Assembly: GCF_017875645.1 (NCBI RefSeq)
Contig: NZ_JAGGMR010000001.1
Coordinates: 5,270,001 to 5,334,000 of the forward strand
Length of the DNA stretch: 64,000 nt
Reading direction: 5' to 3'
Source of the DNA: Nocardia goodfellowii
GTDB lineage: Bacteria; Actinomycetota; Actinomycetes; Mycobacteriales; Mycobacteriaceae
In this document: piece by piece, positions 48,365 through 57,279 of the stretch
How the letters are laid out: the number at the start of each line of letters is the position of its first letter
How positions within the stretch are numbered: position 1 is the first letter of the stretch
Translations under genes and position numbers: made by a program
Notes under the pieces: model-generated
The model's input: only the letters and a program-made list of their open reading frames with translations
The model's database searches: none
What the model was told of the DNA's origin: nothing

Positions 48365-49538
48365 AAAGGTTCATGAGCCGGGCGAGATTGCCGCCCATGA
48401 TCAACTTCTGGTCCGCCAACGGCAGATCCTTGATCTCGTCCACGTAGCGGGCGGGTTCGGCCAGACCCTCCGGATGCGGGTAGTCCGACCCGAACAACAC
48501 ATGGTCGGCGCCGATGACACGGGACAACTCCACGAGGTCCTCTTCCCAGAAGGGGCTGACGTGGATCTTCTTGATCGCTTCGACCGGATCGCCCGGAAAG
48601 CCCTGCGGGGCCTTCTTGTACACGGTGGCGAGGCTTTCGAGCAGTCCCGGCAGCCAGGCCGCGCCGTTCTCGATCACGGCGATCTTCAGCTCCGGGAACC
48701 GGAACAACGCGCCGTGGCAGACCCAGGAGGCCATGGCGTCGCGGATCGGCTGCCATTCGTTGATCATCTTGAAGGTATTGATCTGGAACGGCAGCATCTC
48801 GCGTGAGCCGCCGTCCCATTCGGCGGCGTGCCGGGCGTAACCGCTGTCCGAGGAATGCATGGTGACCAGCACGTCGAGTTCGACGACGCGCTGCCAGAAC
48901 GGGTCGAACTCCGGCACCGCGAACGACCGCGGGCCGTACAGGCCGGGCACCGGGGCGGGACGGACCAGGATGGCGCGCGCGCCGCGCTCGACCACCCACT
49001 CCAGCTCCTCGATGGCCTTGTCCACGATCGGCAGACTGATCACCGGCACCGTGAAGATTCGGTCGGCGTAGTTGAAGGACCAGGTTTCGTGCAGCCACTG
49101 GTTCAGCGAATGTACGACCGCGTGGATCAGCTCCGGATCGTCCTTCATCCGCTCCTCGATGAGGCTGGCCAGGGTCGGGAACATCAGCGCCCGATCGATC
49201 TGCAACTCATCCATGAGCTCCAGGCGGGGTGCGGGTTCGCGGAAGGCCGGTGCGGACGGAATCGGTTTACCGAAGATGTCGCGCATGCTCTTGCCGTCGG
49301 GGTTGCCGTGTTTGAAGTAGTCCTCCATCGCGCCCGGCCGGGCGACCACGTCGAAGGTGGGGTTGGGGATGTAGTTGCTGATCTGACCCCGGATCGCGAT
49401 CTTGGTCCGGCCGTCGACCTCGACGTACTTGACGGCGTCGCGATACCGGTCCGGCAGGAACTTGGTCAGCGCCTCCCGGGTTTCGTAGAGGTGGTTGTCC
49501 GCGTCGAACAGTGGATACGGCAGCTCGCGCTTGGTCAT
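48363..49538 (-). CDS. Amidohydrolase-2 family protein (391 residues), paralogue of 25195-26376
   Basis: Same plan as the protein at 25195: LPYPLFDADNHLYETREAL, VARPGAMEDYF, LMFPTLASLIEERM, VTMHSSDSG, WVCHGALFRFPEL and FGSDYPHPEGLAEP. The FDADNH and SDYP blocks carry the likely metal or catalytic residues. It is the last gene of the leftward operon under the 55894 operator. Strong similarity along the whole length indicates recent duplication, with each regulon keeping one copy. Confidence 0.9.
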   Translation of the reverse strand: MTKRELPYPLFDADNHLYETREALTKFLPDRYRDAVKYVEVDGRTKIAIRGQISNYIPNPTFDVVARPGAMEDYFKHGNPDGKSMRDIFGKPIPSAPAFREPAPRLELMDELQIDRALMFPTLASLIEERMKDDPELIHAVVHSLNQWLHETWSFNYADRIFTVPVISLPIVDKAIEELEWVVERGARAILVRPAPVPGLYGPRSFAVPEFDPFWQRVVELDVLVTMHSSDSGYARHAAEWDGGSREMLPFQINTFKMINEWQPIRDAMASWVCHGALFRFPELKIAVIENGAAWLPGLLESLATVYKKAPQGFPGDPVEAIKKIHVSPFWEEDLVELSRVIGADHVLFGSDYPHPEGLAEPARYVDEIKDLPLADQKLIMGGNLARLMNL

Positions 49539-49589
49539 CGGATTCTCCTTGTCGATACTTCGGAACGGCTCGGGCGGCGGGTGCGGTGC

Positions 49590-51326
49590 TCAGGTGGCCA
49601 GCCGTTGGGCGGCGAGGGCACGCAGCTCCGCGGTTTTGATCTTCGCGTTGCCGGTGAGCGTGAAATCGCTGTCGGCGAACGGCAATACGTGCCGTGGCAC
49701 CTTGTAGCTGGCGAGTCGTTCGCGCAGGAACGCGCGGATCTTCTCCGCGTCCAGCGCCACGCCGTCATGCGCGACCACGCACGCGACGACCACCTCACCG
49801 AGCGTGTCGTGCGGCACCCCCACCGTGCGCGCGAGTTTGATGCCCGGGTAGCCGGCCAGGGCCTCGTCGACTTCGACGGGGGAGACATTCGCGCCGCCGG
49901 TCTTGATGATGTCGGTCAGCCGGCCGACCCAGAACAGGCGACCGGCCGCATCGAGGTAGCCGCCGTCGCCGGTACGGAAATATCCGTCGGCGTCGAGGAT
50001 CTCGTCGCGCGGAATGCCGATATAGCCGAGCATGAGGGTCGCTGCCTTGACGCAGATCTCGCCACTCGCCCCGCGGGGTAGCACCGCGCCGGTGATCGGG
50101 TCGGCGATTTTGATCGTGACACCGGGCAGCGGGACGCCGTTGCTGCCGGCGTGCACCTCGTCCGGCGTGTCGGCCGGGAAAGACGTGGTGATGGTGAAGG
50201 TCTCGGTATTGCCGTAGGCGTGGTTCGGTTCGGTCCAGTGCGAGGTGACGGTGGGATGCTGGGCGAAGGGGCTGCGGGCGTCCACGAATCGCATACTGCT
50301 GAGGTCGGCGTCGGCCCACCCGGGCGCGCCGGCCAGTTGCTCCCACTGATGCGGCCAGGCGAACGGGAAGTTCACCCGTTCGATCTGCATCAGTGCCAGG
50401 GCTTCGGCGGGGTCGAAAGTCGGTTGCAGCACGAGAGATCCGCCGCAGGCGAGGGTCGCACCCAACGCCAGCGCGAAATTGCCGGACCAGAAGAAGCCGT
50501 TGGCGGACCAGCCGCGCACCTCGTCCTGCGGGGTGAAACCGTACATCCGCCGGAACCGCCACATCTGGATGGCCACCCCGCGATGGGCGCTGAGAATGCC
50601 TTTCGGAGTGCTCGTGGAGCCCGAGGAGAAGAACAGCACGGCGGGATCGCTGGGGCGCACCGTCGCGGCGGTCGCTTCGATCGATTCCGGCCGTTCGCCG
50701 CGGCCACGCGCGAGGAACTCGCCCCAGGAATCGATGGCCGAGCCGGTGACCGCCGAGCCGACGAGGGCCAGATGGCGTAGGAACGGATACCGCGTCGAGC
50801 GCGGCGCGCCGGGCGAGACCGTGCCCAGCTCCGGTTCCAGTTCGATCAGCACTCGCGCGAAATCCCTGCTCAGCACGTGGCGTTCGAACAGCAGCACCGA
50901 TACCCCGGAGGTGCGAAGTAGCTGGTCGAGCTCCGCCGGAGTGGAGAAGGTGCTGAGGGTGACGGCCACGCCCCCGGCCAGCGCGGTACCGAATACCGCC
51001 GAGATCCACTCCGGCCGGTTGGTCATCAGTACGCCCACCCGGCCGTCCTTGCCGAGCCCGAGCGCGTGCAGCGCCCGCGCCACCTCGACCGACCGCTCCC
51101 ACAGATCGTGGTAGCTCCAGCGGGTGACCCCCGCGGGCCCGCGGGCCACCAGCGCCTCGCGCTCGCCGTACAACTCGGTCACCTCCCGCAGGAACCCCGG
51201 CAGGGTCAGCGCGCCGAGTCCGGGCTCGGTGTCCAGCGGGGGACCGGAAAGGATCGAATCCGATTGTCCGGGAGCGTTGTCCGGCTCCGCGGCGCTGACC
51301 TGCGCGTCCATCTGCTGCCTCGGCAT
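49590..51326 (-). CDS. Acyl-CoA synthetase (578 residues)
   Basis: AMP-forming ligase of the larger type. ATP-binding loop is FFSSGSTSTPKGILS, with GYFRTGDGGYLDAAGRLFWVGRL and the C-terminal Lys region FTLTGNAKIKTAELR. The TSGTTGKPKG loop is altered to SSGSTSTPKG but keeps the Lys. The start may be the ATG at 51326 or one at 51311; the first 35 residues look disordered. It activates an acid as a CoA ester before the reactions of the right-half operon. It follows the hotdog gene by 12 bases. Confidence 0.92.
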   Translation of the reverse strand: MPRQQMDAQVSAAEPDNAPGQSDSILSGPPLDTEPGLGALTLPGFLREVTELYGEREALVARGPAGVTRWSYHDLWERSVEVARALHALGLGKDGRVGVLMTNRPEWISAVFGTALAGGVAVTLSTFSTPAELDQLLRTSGVSVLLFERHVLSRDFARVLIELEPELGTVSPGAPRSTRYPFLRHLALVGSAVTGSAIDSWGEFLARGRGERPESIEATAATVRPSDPAVLFFSSGSTSTPKGILSAHRGVAIQMWRFRRMYGFTPQDEVRGWSANGFFWSGNFALALGATLACGGSLVLQPTFDPAEALALMQIERVNFPFAWPHQWEQLAGAPGWADADLSSMRFVDARSPFAQHPTVTSHWTEPNHAYGNTETFTITTSFPADTPDEVHAGSNGVPLPGVTIKIADPITGAVLPRGASGEICVKAATLMLGYIGIPRDEILDADGYFRTGDGGYLDAAGRLFWVGRLTDIIKTGGANVSPVEVDEALAGYPGIKLARTVGVPHDTLGEVVVACVVAHDGVALDAEKIRAFLRERLASYKVPRHVLPFADSDFTLTGNAKIKTAELRALAAQRLAT

Positions 51327-51338
51327 CTTTCCGTGCCG

Positions 51339-52535
51339 CTAGAGCGGCAGCTCGATTTCGGCGGTGGAGTCGACCAATACGCCGCCGTTCTGATCGGTGA
51401 GGCGCAGTCGCGCCTCGACCACGGGCACACCCCAGGTGGACAGCGCTTGTTTGCCGACGATCTCGGCGTCGAAATAGGTGACGTCGCCCTCGAAGGAGGG
51501 CAGCCGGAAGTCCGATTTGATATGACGCACCATGCCGTCGGTGCCGGCCCAGTAGGCCAGGTAGTCGGTGCACCAGGCGCCCATGGTCGCGCCGTAGCCG
51601 TAGGCGCGCGCCATCCCGACCTCGTCGGCCTTCGCGTTGTCGGTGTGCCCGCGGGACGGCCCGACGTAGAGACCGTCCCGTTTGCGCGGATCGATCTTCG
51701 CGCCCTCTTCGTCGAAGGCGAAACCGTCGATCCAGCCCGGATCCTGATACACCCACGGGTCCTCGACCCCTTCGGGCGCGACCCATTCGAAGGTGCCCCA
51801 GATGTTGAACAGAAAGGCCCGGTACTCGGTGGTGAAGCTGGCGATGCTGTGCGGGCCGATCACGCGACGCGGCAGCGTATCGCCGACCTTCACTTCCTCG
51901 AAGCGCGGGGAGACGCCCGCCCGGTTCGACATCAGCCATTCGGTGCGAAGGGCTTGCACCGCTTCGAGTTCCGCCGCCGTCCACTGCTTCAGCTCCCCGG
52001 CCTGCTTGTCGTACATGCCCCGTTTGCGGGCCTCCGCGGCCAGATAGCGGATGGTCGTGGATCTTTCGCGGGCCACCAGCGTGCCGTGCTGATTGCGGTG
52101 CGTGGTGTCACCCCGGGAGAACAGTGTCGGCCCGGCGAATTTCGTGTCCGCGACTTTGTAGTCGTGGAAGCGGCGCTCCTGGAAGAGCTGGTCGCCGGGC
52201 CGCACCGGGGCTCCGTAGAACCACCATTCCTCGCCGGCGAAGATGAGGTGACTGCCCGGAATCCGGCCGACGCAGGCGGGTGCGCAACCGTGCCCATAAT
52301 CGAGGGCGACAGCCATGGACTGCGGTGCGACCAGACCCCCGTAGCGGGAGGTGCGGGCGAACTGCTGATCCCAGTGCAGCGGATTGGGGTAATCCATCGC
52401 CATGGCCCAGCGCCGGATATCGGAGGCGCTGCACGGCTCCCACAGTTGCCCGCCGCCGACCGGCAGGCCGACCCGGGGCTCGACATCGGACAGGTCGAGA
52501 GCGACGGTCTCGGATGGCGTGGTCTGGTTGCTCAC
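51339..52535 (-). CDS. Double-hotdog MaoC/FAS1-like dehydratase
   Basis: 398 residues with two hotdog-like halves. The first half contains SASDIRRWAMAMDYPNPLHWD, and the second GVSPRFEEVKVGDTLPRR and TVDTDYLAYWAG-like blocks. Proteins of this type hydrate enoyl-CoA, and in steroid catabolism related MaoC pairs (ChsH1/ChsH2-like) do so for side chains. The probable catalytic Asp/His residues are in MAMDYPNPLHWD. It lies in the middle of the leftward operon with a ligase and an AcuI-like reductase. Confidence 0.82.
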   Translation of the reverse strand: MSNQTTPSETVALDLSDVEPRVGLPVGGGQLWEPCSASDIRRWAMAMDYPNPLHWDQQFARTSRYGGLVAPQSMAVALDYGHGCAPACVGRIPGSHLIFAGEEWWFYGAPVRPGDQLFQERRFHDYKVADTKFAGPTLFSRGDTTHRNQHGTLVARERSTTIRYLAAEARKRGMYDKQAGELKQWTAAELEAVQALRTEWLMSNRAGVSPRFEEVKVGDTLPRRVIGPHSIASFTTEYRAFLFNIWGTFEWVAPEGVEDPWVYQDPGWIDGFAFDEEGAKIDPRKRDGLYVGPSRGHTDNAKADEVGMARAYGYGATMGAWCTDYLAYWAGTDGMVRHIKSDFRLPSFEGDVTYFDAEIVGKQALSTWGVPVVEARLRLTDQNGGVLVDSTAEIELPL

Positions 52536-52547
52536 TGCGTCTCCTGG

Positions 52548-53531
52548 TTATCGATTGACGTCGACGACGATGCGGCCGCGCACGGCGCCGCTGATCAGCT
52601 GCCGCGCGGCGTCGATCGCCTCGGACAGCCCGACTTCCCGCGTAATCGACTCGAGCGCTTCGGGTTTCAGGTCATCGGCGAGCCGGGACCAGGCCGCGAT
52701 CCGCCGGTGCCGGGGCGCCATGACGCTGTCGATGCCGTACAGGGTCACACCGCGCAGGATGAACGGGGCGACGGTGCCCGCGAAATCCATGCCCTGGGCC
52801 AGGCCGCACGCGGCGACCGCCCCGCCGTATCGGGTCTGGGCGCAGGCGTTGGCCAGGGTATGGCTGCCCACGGCGTCCACGACACCGGCCCAACGCTCCT
52901 TCTGCAGCGCCTTGCCGCGCTCGCCGAGTTCGGCGCGGTCTACCACGGTGGCGGCGCCGAGCCCGTGCAGATATTCGGCCTCGGTGGTCTTGCCGGTCGC
53001 CGCGGCCACGGTGAATCCGCGCGCGGCCAGCAGTGCGATGGCGACACTGCCGACGCCGCCGGTCGCACCGGTGACCAGCACCTCGCCCTGGTCCGGCCGC
53101 ACGCCGTGGTTCAGCAGCGCCTCCACACAGAGGGCGGCGGTGTAGCCGGCGGTGCCGATCGCCATCGCCTGACGGGTGGTGAGCGTCTCGGGCAGCGGTA
53201 TCAGCCAGTCACCGTCGAGGCGAGCGCGCTGTGCCAGTCCGCCCCAATGGCTTTCGCCGACGCCCCAGCCGTTGAGCACGGCGCGATCGCCCGGCGACCA
53301 GCTCGCGTGCGTACTCTCGGTGACGACGCCCGCCAGATCGATGCCCGGGATCATCGGGTACTTCCGGACGATCGGCGACTTTCCGGTAATGGCGAGCGCG
53401 TCTTTGTAGTTGAGCGTCGAGTAGGCCACCTCGAGGGTGACGTTTCCGTCCGGCAGTCGCGCCTGATCCACCTCGGTCAACGAAATCGATTGCCCGGCTT
53501 CGGCTTTCTCGATGAGTAGTGCGGAAAACAT
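52548..53531 (-). CDS. Acryloyl-CoA reductase-like MDR protein (YhdH/AcuI type)
   Basis: 327 residues, medium-chain reductase without zinc ligands. The AcuI/YhdH signature is visible: [30 protein letters not shown] and [18 protein letters not shown], with [15 protein letters not shown] near the end. These enzymes reduce acrylyl-CoA or related 2-enoyl compounds with NADPH. Here it may reduce a short unsaturated CoA product of side-chain loss. It lies 12 bases upstream of the hotdog gene. Confidence 0.9.
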   Translation of the reverse strand: MFSALLIEKAEAGQSISLTEVDQARLPDGNVTLEVAYSTLNYKDALAITGKSPIVRKYPMIPGIDLAGVVTESTHASWSPGDRAVLNGWGVGESHWGGLAQRARLDGDWLIPLPETLTTRQAMAIGTAGYTAALCVEALLNHGVRPDQGEVLVTGATGGVGSVAIALLAARGFTVAAATGKTTEAEYLHGLGAATVVDRAELGERGKALQKERWAGVVDAVGSHTLANACAQTRYGGAVAACGLAQGMDFAGTVAPFILRGVTLYGIDSVMAPRHRRIAAWSRLADDLKPEALESITREVGLSEAIDAARQLISGAVRGRIVVDVNR

Positions 53532-53570
53532 GGGGATTCCTTCCTGGGTCCGGTGCCGGCCGCCCGCTGC

Positions 53571-54332
53571 TCAGCGGGCGGTCCAGCCGCCGTCGACGAC
53601 GATCGTCTGGCCGGTCACATAGCTCGCCGCGTCACCGGCGAGCCAGATGATCGCGCCGACGATGTCCTCGGCGGTTCCCTGTTCGGGCAGCGGGATATTG
53701 CGGCGCAGGTATTCGCTGCCGCGGGCGCTGTCGTAGAGGCTCTCGGTGATCTCGCTGCGGAAGAAGCCGGGCGCGACGGTGTTGACCCGGATGGAATGGC
53801 GCGCCCACTGCACGGCCAGCTCGGTGGTCAGACCCGAGAGCCCCGCTTTGCTGGCGGCGTAGGACGCTTGCGGAATACCGGGCACACCCACCTGCCCGGA
53901 GATCGAGGAGACATTGACGATCGCACCGCGGCCGGCGGCGCGCATGTGCGGAAAGACCTGCTGCGCCAGGAACAATGGCGCCAGCAGATTCAGATCGACA
54001 GTGCGGCGGATCTCCGCCGCTGTCTCCGCTTCGGCCCGCGCGGCGGAGAACCGGTTCCCGGCGGCATTGATCAGGATTTCCGGCGGGCCCAGTGCGCCGG
54101 TGACAGCCGGCACGATCGTGGCGATATCGGCCGGATCGGACAGGTCGCACGGCACGGCCGCACCGTCGATCGCCTGCGCCAGGCCGGCCAGTCGATCGGC
54201 ACGGCGGGCCACCACCGCGACGCGTGCGCCCAGTCCGGCCAGGGCGCGTGCGACGGCCGCGCCCAGACCGGAGGAGGCTCCGGTCACGATGGCGACCCGG
54301 CCGCCGAGGTCGAAGCGGTCCATGGTGCTCAT
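53571..54332 (-). CDS. SDR family oxidoreductase
   Basis: 253 residues. TGASSGLG (about 17-24), INAAGN, NVSSISGQVG and YAASKAGL catalytic motifs are intact, with AASYVTGQTIVVDGG at the end. The ATG at 54332 (or 54323) overlaps the ligase stop (ATGA, 54329-54332). FabG-like NAD(P)-dependent dehydrogenase; probably acts on a 3-hydroxyacyl-CoA or alcohol made in the same operon. Confidence 0.92.
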   Translation of the reverse strand: MSTMDRFDLGGRVAIVTGASSGLGAAVARALAGLGARVAVVARRADRLAGLAQAIDGAAVPCDLSDPADIATIVPAVTGALGPPEILINAAGNRFSAARAEAETAAEIRRTVDLNLLAPLFLAQQVFPHMRAAGRGAIVNVSSISGQVGVPGIPQASYAASKAGLSGLTTELAVQWARHSIRVNTVAPGFFRSEITESLYDSARGSEYLRRNIPLPEQGTAEDIVGAIIWLAGDAASYVTGQTIVVDGGWTAR

Positions 54333-55867
54333 GTCCGGCTCCTGGGCGTGATCCGCAGGACCGTTTCCCGCGCGAGCAGTTCCGGCAGTCGTGTGCGATC
54401 CACCTTGCCCATGGCGTTGACGGGCAGCGCGTCGACGTGTGCCCAGATCTCGGGCACCTTGTAGTCGGCCAGCTCGGCCCGGCACAACTTGGCCAGCGTG
54501 TGGAAATCCGGTGCGGGCGAATCGCTTTCCACCAAGGCGGCCACCCGCTGGCCGAGCCGGTCGTCGGGCACGGGGCACACCGCGACCTTGGTGACCCCGG
54601 CTTGCCTGCCGATGACCCGTTCCACCTCGAGCGGATAGACGTTGGCCCCGCCCCGGATGATGACCAGTTTCTTGCGATCGAGCACGCTGAGCCACCCGCC
54701 CGCGGAGACGGTGCCGATGTCTCCGGTCGGGTAGGGCCCATGCTCGGATGACGCGATGCCGCCGCGTTCCCAGTAGCCCAGCGGCGGCGTCCAGGTCCGG
54801 GCCCAGCGGCCGGAAGTCGCTGGGGCCAAACGCAATTCCCCCGACTCACCCGGCGGCAGCCGATTGCCCGCGTCGTCGTAGGCGGCGACGTCGTACTGCG
54901 GCAGCACCTGTCCGCTGGCGCCCGCTCGCCACCGGTCGCCGGCCGGGTCGATGGCGACCACCGTCGGTGCTTCGGTCAGGCCGTAGGTCGTGCGCGGAAT
55001 CAGCCCGTGCGCTCTGGCGAACTCCTCGCGCACACTGTCGGGCGTGTCGCTGCCGCCGCTCCAGACCTCTTGCAGCGAAGCGAGATTCGACTGCGGGCGC
55101 CGGGCCAGGTCGTAGAGTTGCGCGGGCGCGCCGTTCCACACCGTGACGCGGCGATGCGAAATCCAGTCCGCCACACCGTCGGCGTCGCGGCGGTTCATCA
55201 GGATCGCGCACCCGCCTGCCTGCGCGGTGAGCAGCGTGGACAGCACCATCAGATTGAGGATGGTCAGCGGAAAGCTGTCGCCCTTGCGCAGTCGCGGACC
55301 CCAACCCCGGGTGCTGACCAGGACGGCGCCGGGAAGCAGCAGATTGCGCTGGCTGTGCACCACCGCCTTCGGGTGGCCCGAAGTGCCGCTGGTGAAGGCG
55401 ATTCCAGCGGGTGCGTCGATATTCCGCGGCACGCGGGGCGCGGGCTCGGCCTCGGCCAGGAGGTCGGACCAGCGATCCGGGGCGACGCACGACACCGCGC
55501 TCGACCGGCAGTCCGGCCCGGCGAGTAGGACTTTCGCGTCGCAGCGGGCCGCCAGGGCGTCCTGCTCGCTCGCCGGCAGCGCCTCGCCGATCCCCGCCCA
55601 GATCGCGCCGATCCGTTGCGCGCCATGGAAAGCGGCGACGATATCGAGATCGTTGGGCATACAGGCGGCGACCCGGTCGCCGGGGCGAACACCGAGTGAC
55701 CACAGCGCGCCGGCCGCCCGGTGGGCCCGCGCGTCCAGCTCGGCATAGGACCAGACGCCCGAAAACGCCTCCACCGCAGGCGCATCGGGTCGTGCGGCGA
55801 GCGCGGCGTCGAGCACCGTCGCGATGGACGTGGGCCGCGGTGTGACCGCGGCGCTGCTGCTTTCCAC
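54329..55867 (-). CDS. Acyl-CoA ligase (512 residues), first gene of leftward operon
   Basis: AMP-forming ligase starting at the GTG at 55867. ATP loop is AFTSGTSGHPKAVVH, hinge GPYPTGDIGTVSAGGWLSVLDRKK and C-terminal LPVNAMGKVDRTRL. It resembles short- or aromatic-acid ligases in size. The gene is 27 bases from the ATCCT operator at 55894-55907 and is the first of six genes (ligase, SDR, AcuI-like, hotdog, ligase, amidohydrolase). The ribosome site is weak. Confidence 0.9.
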   Translation of the reverse strand: MESSSAAVTPRPTSIATVLDAALAARPDAPAVEAFSGVWSYAELDARAHRAAGALWSLGVRPGDRVAACMPNDLDIVAAFHGAQRIGAIWAGIGEALPASEQDALAARCDAKVLLAGPDCRSSAVSCVAPDRWSDLLAEAEPAPRVPRNIDAPAGIAFTSGTSGHPKAVVHSQRNLLLPGAVLVSTRGWGPRLRKGDSFPLTILNLMVLSTLLTAQAGGCAILMNRRDADGVADWISHRRVTVWNGAPAQLYDLARRPQSNLASLQEVWSGGSDTPDSVREEFARAHGLIPRTTYGLTEAPTVVAIDPAGDRWRAGASGQVLPQYDVAAYDDAGNRLPPGESGELRLAPATSGRWARTWTPPLGYWERGGIASSEHGPYPTGDIGTVSAGGWLSVLDRKKLVIIRGGANVYPLEVERVIGRQAGVTKVAVCPVPDDRLGQRVAALVESDSPAPDFHTLAKLCRAELADYKVPEIWAHVDALPVNAMGKVDRTRLPELLARETVLRITPRSRT

Positions 55868-55893
55868 GCCACCTTGATATCAGTATCTTTACT

Positions 55894-55907
55894 ATCCTTG
55901 CAAGGAT
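55894..55907. promoter_or_regulatory. ATCCT-type operator copy C (perfect palindrome, divergent promoter)
   Basis: ATCCTTGCAAGGAT, a perfect 14-bp palindrome, in the 90-base gap between divergent ligase and CaiB genes. It shares both arms and spacing with copies A and B. One dimer could control both directions; contains TATCCT just before the symmetric centre. Confidence 0.8.
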
Positions 55908-55957
55908 TACTCAGATAATGTGGGGCGCAGCGTCACGAAGTGAGGGAACGGAGGCGG

Positions 55958-57166
55958 ATGAGTCAAACAGGCCCGCTGGCGGGTGTGCGCGTGGTCGATC
56001 TGACGGCAATGGTCATGGGGCCGTACTGCACTCAGATCATGGCCGACATGGGCGCCGACGTGATCAAGATCGAACCACCGGCCGGGGACAACACCCGCTA
56101 TATCTCGGTGGGACCCGAACCCGGACTCGGCGGCGTTTTCGTCAATGTGAACCGCGGCAAGCGCAGCGTGGTTCTGGATCTGCGCAGCGCGGAAGGCGTA
56201 CGGGCACTGCGGGATCTGGTCGCGCACGCGGATGTGTTCATCCACTCCATGCGCGGACGGGCGGTCGCCGGCCTCGGCTTCGCCTACTCCGATGTGGCCG
56301 CGGTGAATCCGGCGATCGTCTACACGAACTGCTACGGCTACGGCCGCCGCGGCCCCGACGCGGACCGCACCGCCTACGACGACACCATCCAGGCCGAATG
56401 CGGTATGCCGTTCGCGCAGCAGCGACTCACCGGTGCGCCGGGCTATGCCGGGACCATCATGGCCGACAAAGTCGCGGGCCTGACCGCGCTGTGGGCCACC
56501 GTCATGGCGCTGTTCCATCGCGAGCGGACCGGGCAGGGGCAGGAAGTGGAGGTGGCCATGTTCGAGACCATGGCCGCGTTCATGCTGGTGGAACACGCCA
56601 ATGGCGCGATGTTCGATCCGCCGCTGGGCGAAGCGATATACCCCCGGGCCGTGGCGCCCGATCGAAAGCCGTATCGGACCAAGGACGGGTACATTTCCGC
56701 GCTGGTCTACAACGACAAACAGTGGTCGGCGTTCGTGGCGGCGGTCCAACCACCGTGGGCCGGTGCGGAATTCGCGACGCTGGCGCAGCGAGCGGAACGG
56801 ATCGACACCTTGTACGCGCTGCTCGGAGCTACCTTCGCCGAGCGTACGACCCAGCAGTGGCTGGATCTGCTCCATGCGCTCGACATTCCGGCGGCCCCGG
56901 TGCGCAGCCTCGATGAGCTGTTCGGCAACGCGCATCTCAACGCGGTGGAGTTCTTCGAAACGGTGCAAAGCCCGAACGGTCCCGTGCGCTTCCCGGGAAT
57001 GCCCGCGTGGTTCTCCGAGACGCCCGGCGCGGTCGCCGGACCGGCCCCGCGCCTCGGCGCGGACACGGCGCGTGTGCGGGCCGCGATGCAGGCGGACCGT
57101 ACGCGCTGGCCAGGCGCAGCGCAGTGTGATGCCGGTGCGCCACAGGAGAACTCGCGGAGTTCGTGA
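55958..57166 (+). CDS. CaiB/BaiF family CoA-transferase
   Basis: 402 residues from the ATG at 55958 (GGAGG just upstream; a GTG at 55940 is possible). The class III start is LAGVRVVDLTAMVMGPY...GADVIKIEPPAGD, NRGKRSVVLDL follows, and the candidate catalytic Asp is in AYDDTIQAECG. It stands alone on the plus strand, divergent from the ligase operon. It presumably transfers CoA to a pathway acid, replacing an ATP-dependent ligase. Confidence 0.93.
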   Translation: MSQTGPLAGVRVVDLTAMVMGPYCTQIMADMGADVIKIEPPAGDNTRYISVGPEPGLGGVFVNVNRGKRSVVLDLRSAEGVRALRDLVAHADVFIHSMRGRAVAGLGFAYSDVAAVNPAIVYTNCYGYGRRGPDADRTAYDDTIQAECGMPFAQQRLTGAPGYAGTIMADKVAGLTALWATVMALFHRERTGQGQEVEVAMFETMAAFMLVEHANGAMFDPPLGEAIYPRAVAPDRKPYRTKDGYISALVYNDKQWSAFVAAVQPPWAGAEFATLAQRAERIDTLYALLGATFAERTTQQWLDLLHALDIPAAPVRSLDELFGNAHLNAVEFFETVQSPNGPVRFPGMPAWFSETPGAVAGPAPRLGADTARVRAAMQADRTRWPGAAQCDAGAPQENSRSS

Positions 57167-57279
57167 CCGATGTCGGCGAGCCCGCGACCGCGATCTTGCG
57201 CGTTTCGGGCAGGTGGCCGGATCGTGGTCGGTCAGGCGCGCCTGTCCCACACGCCCGCCGTGGTGGCGGAGCCGCTGAG

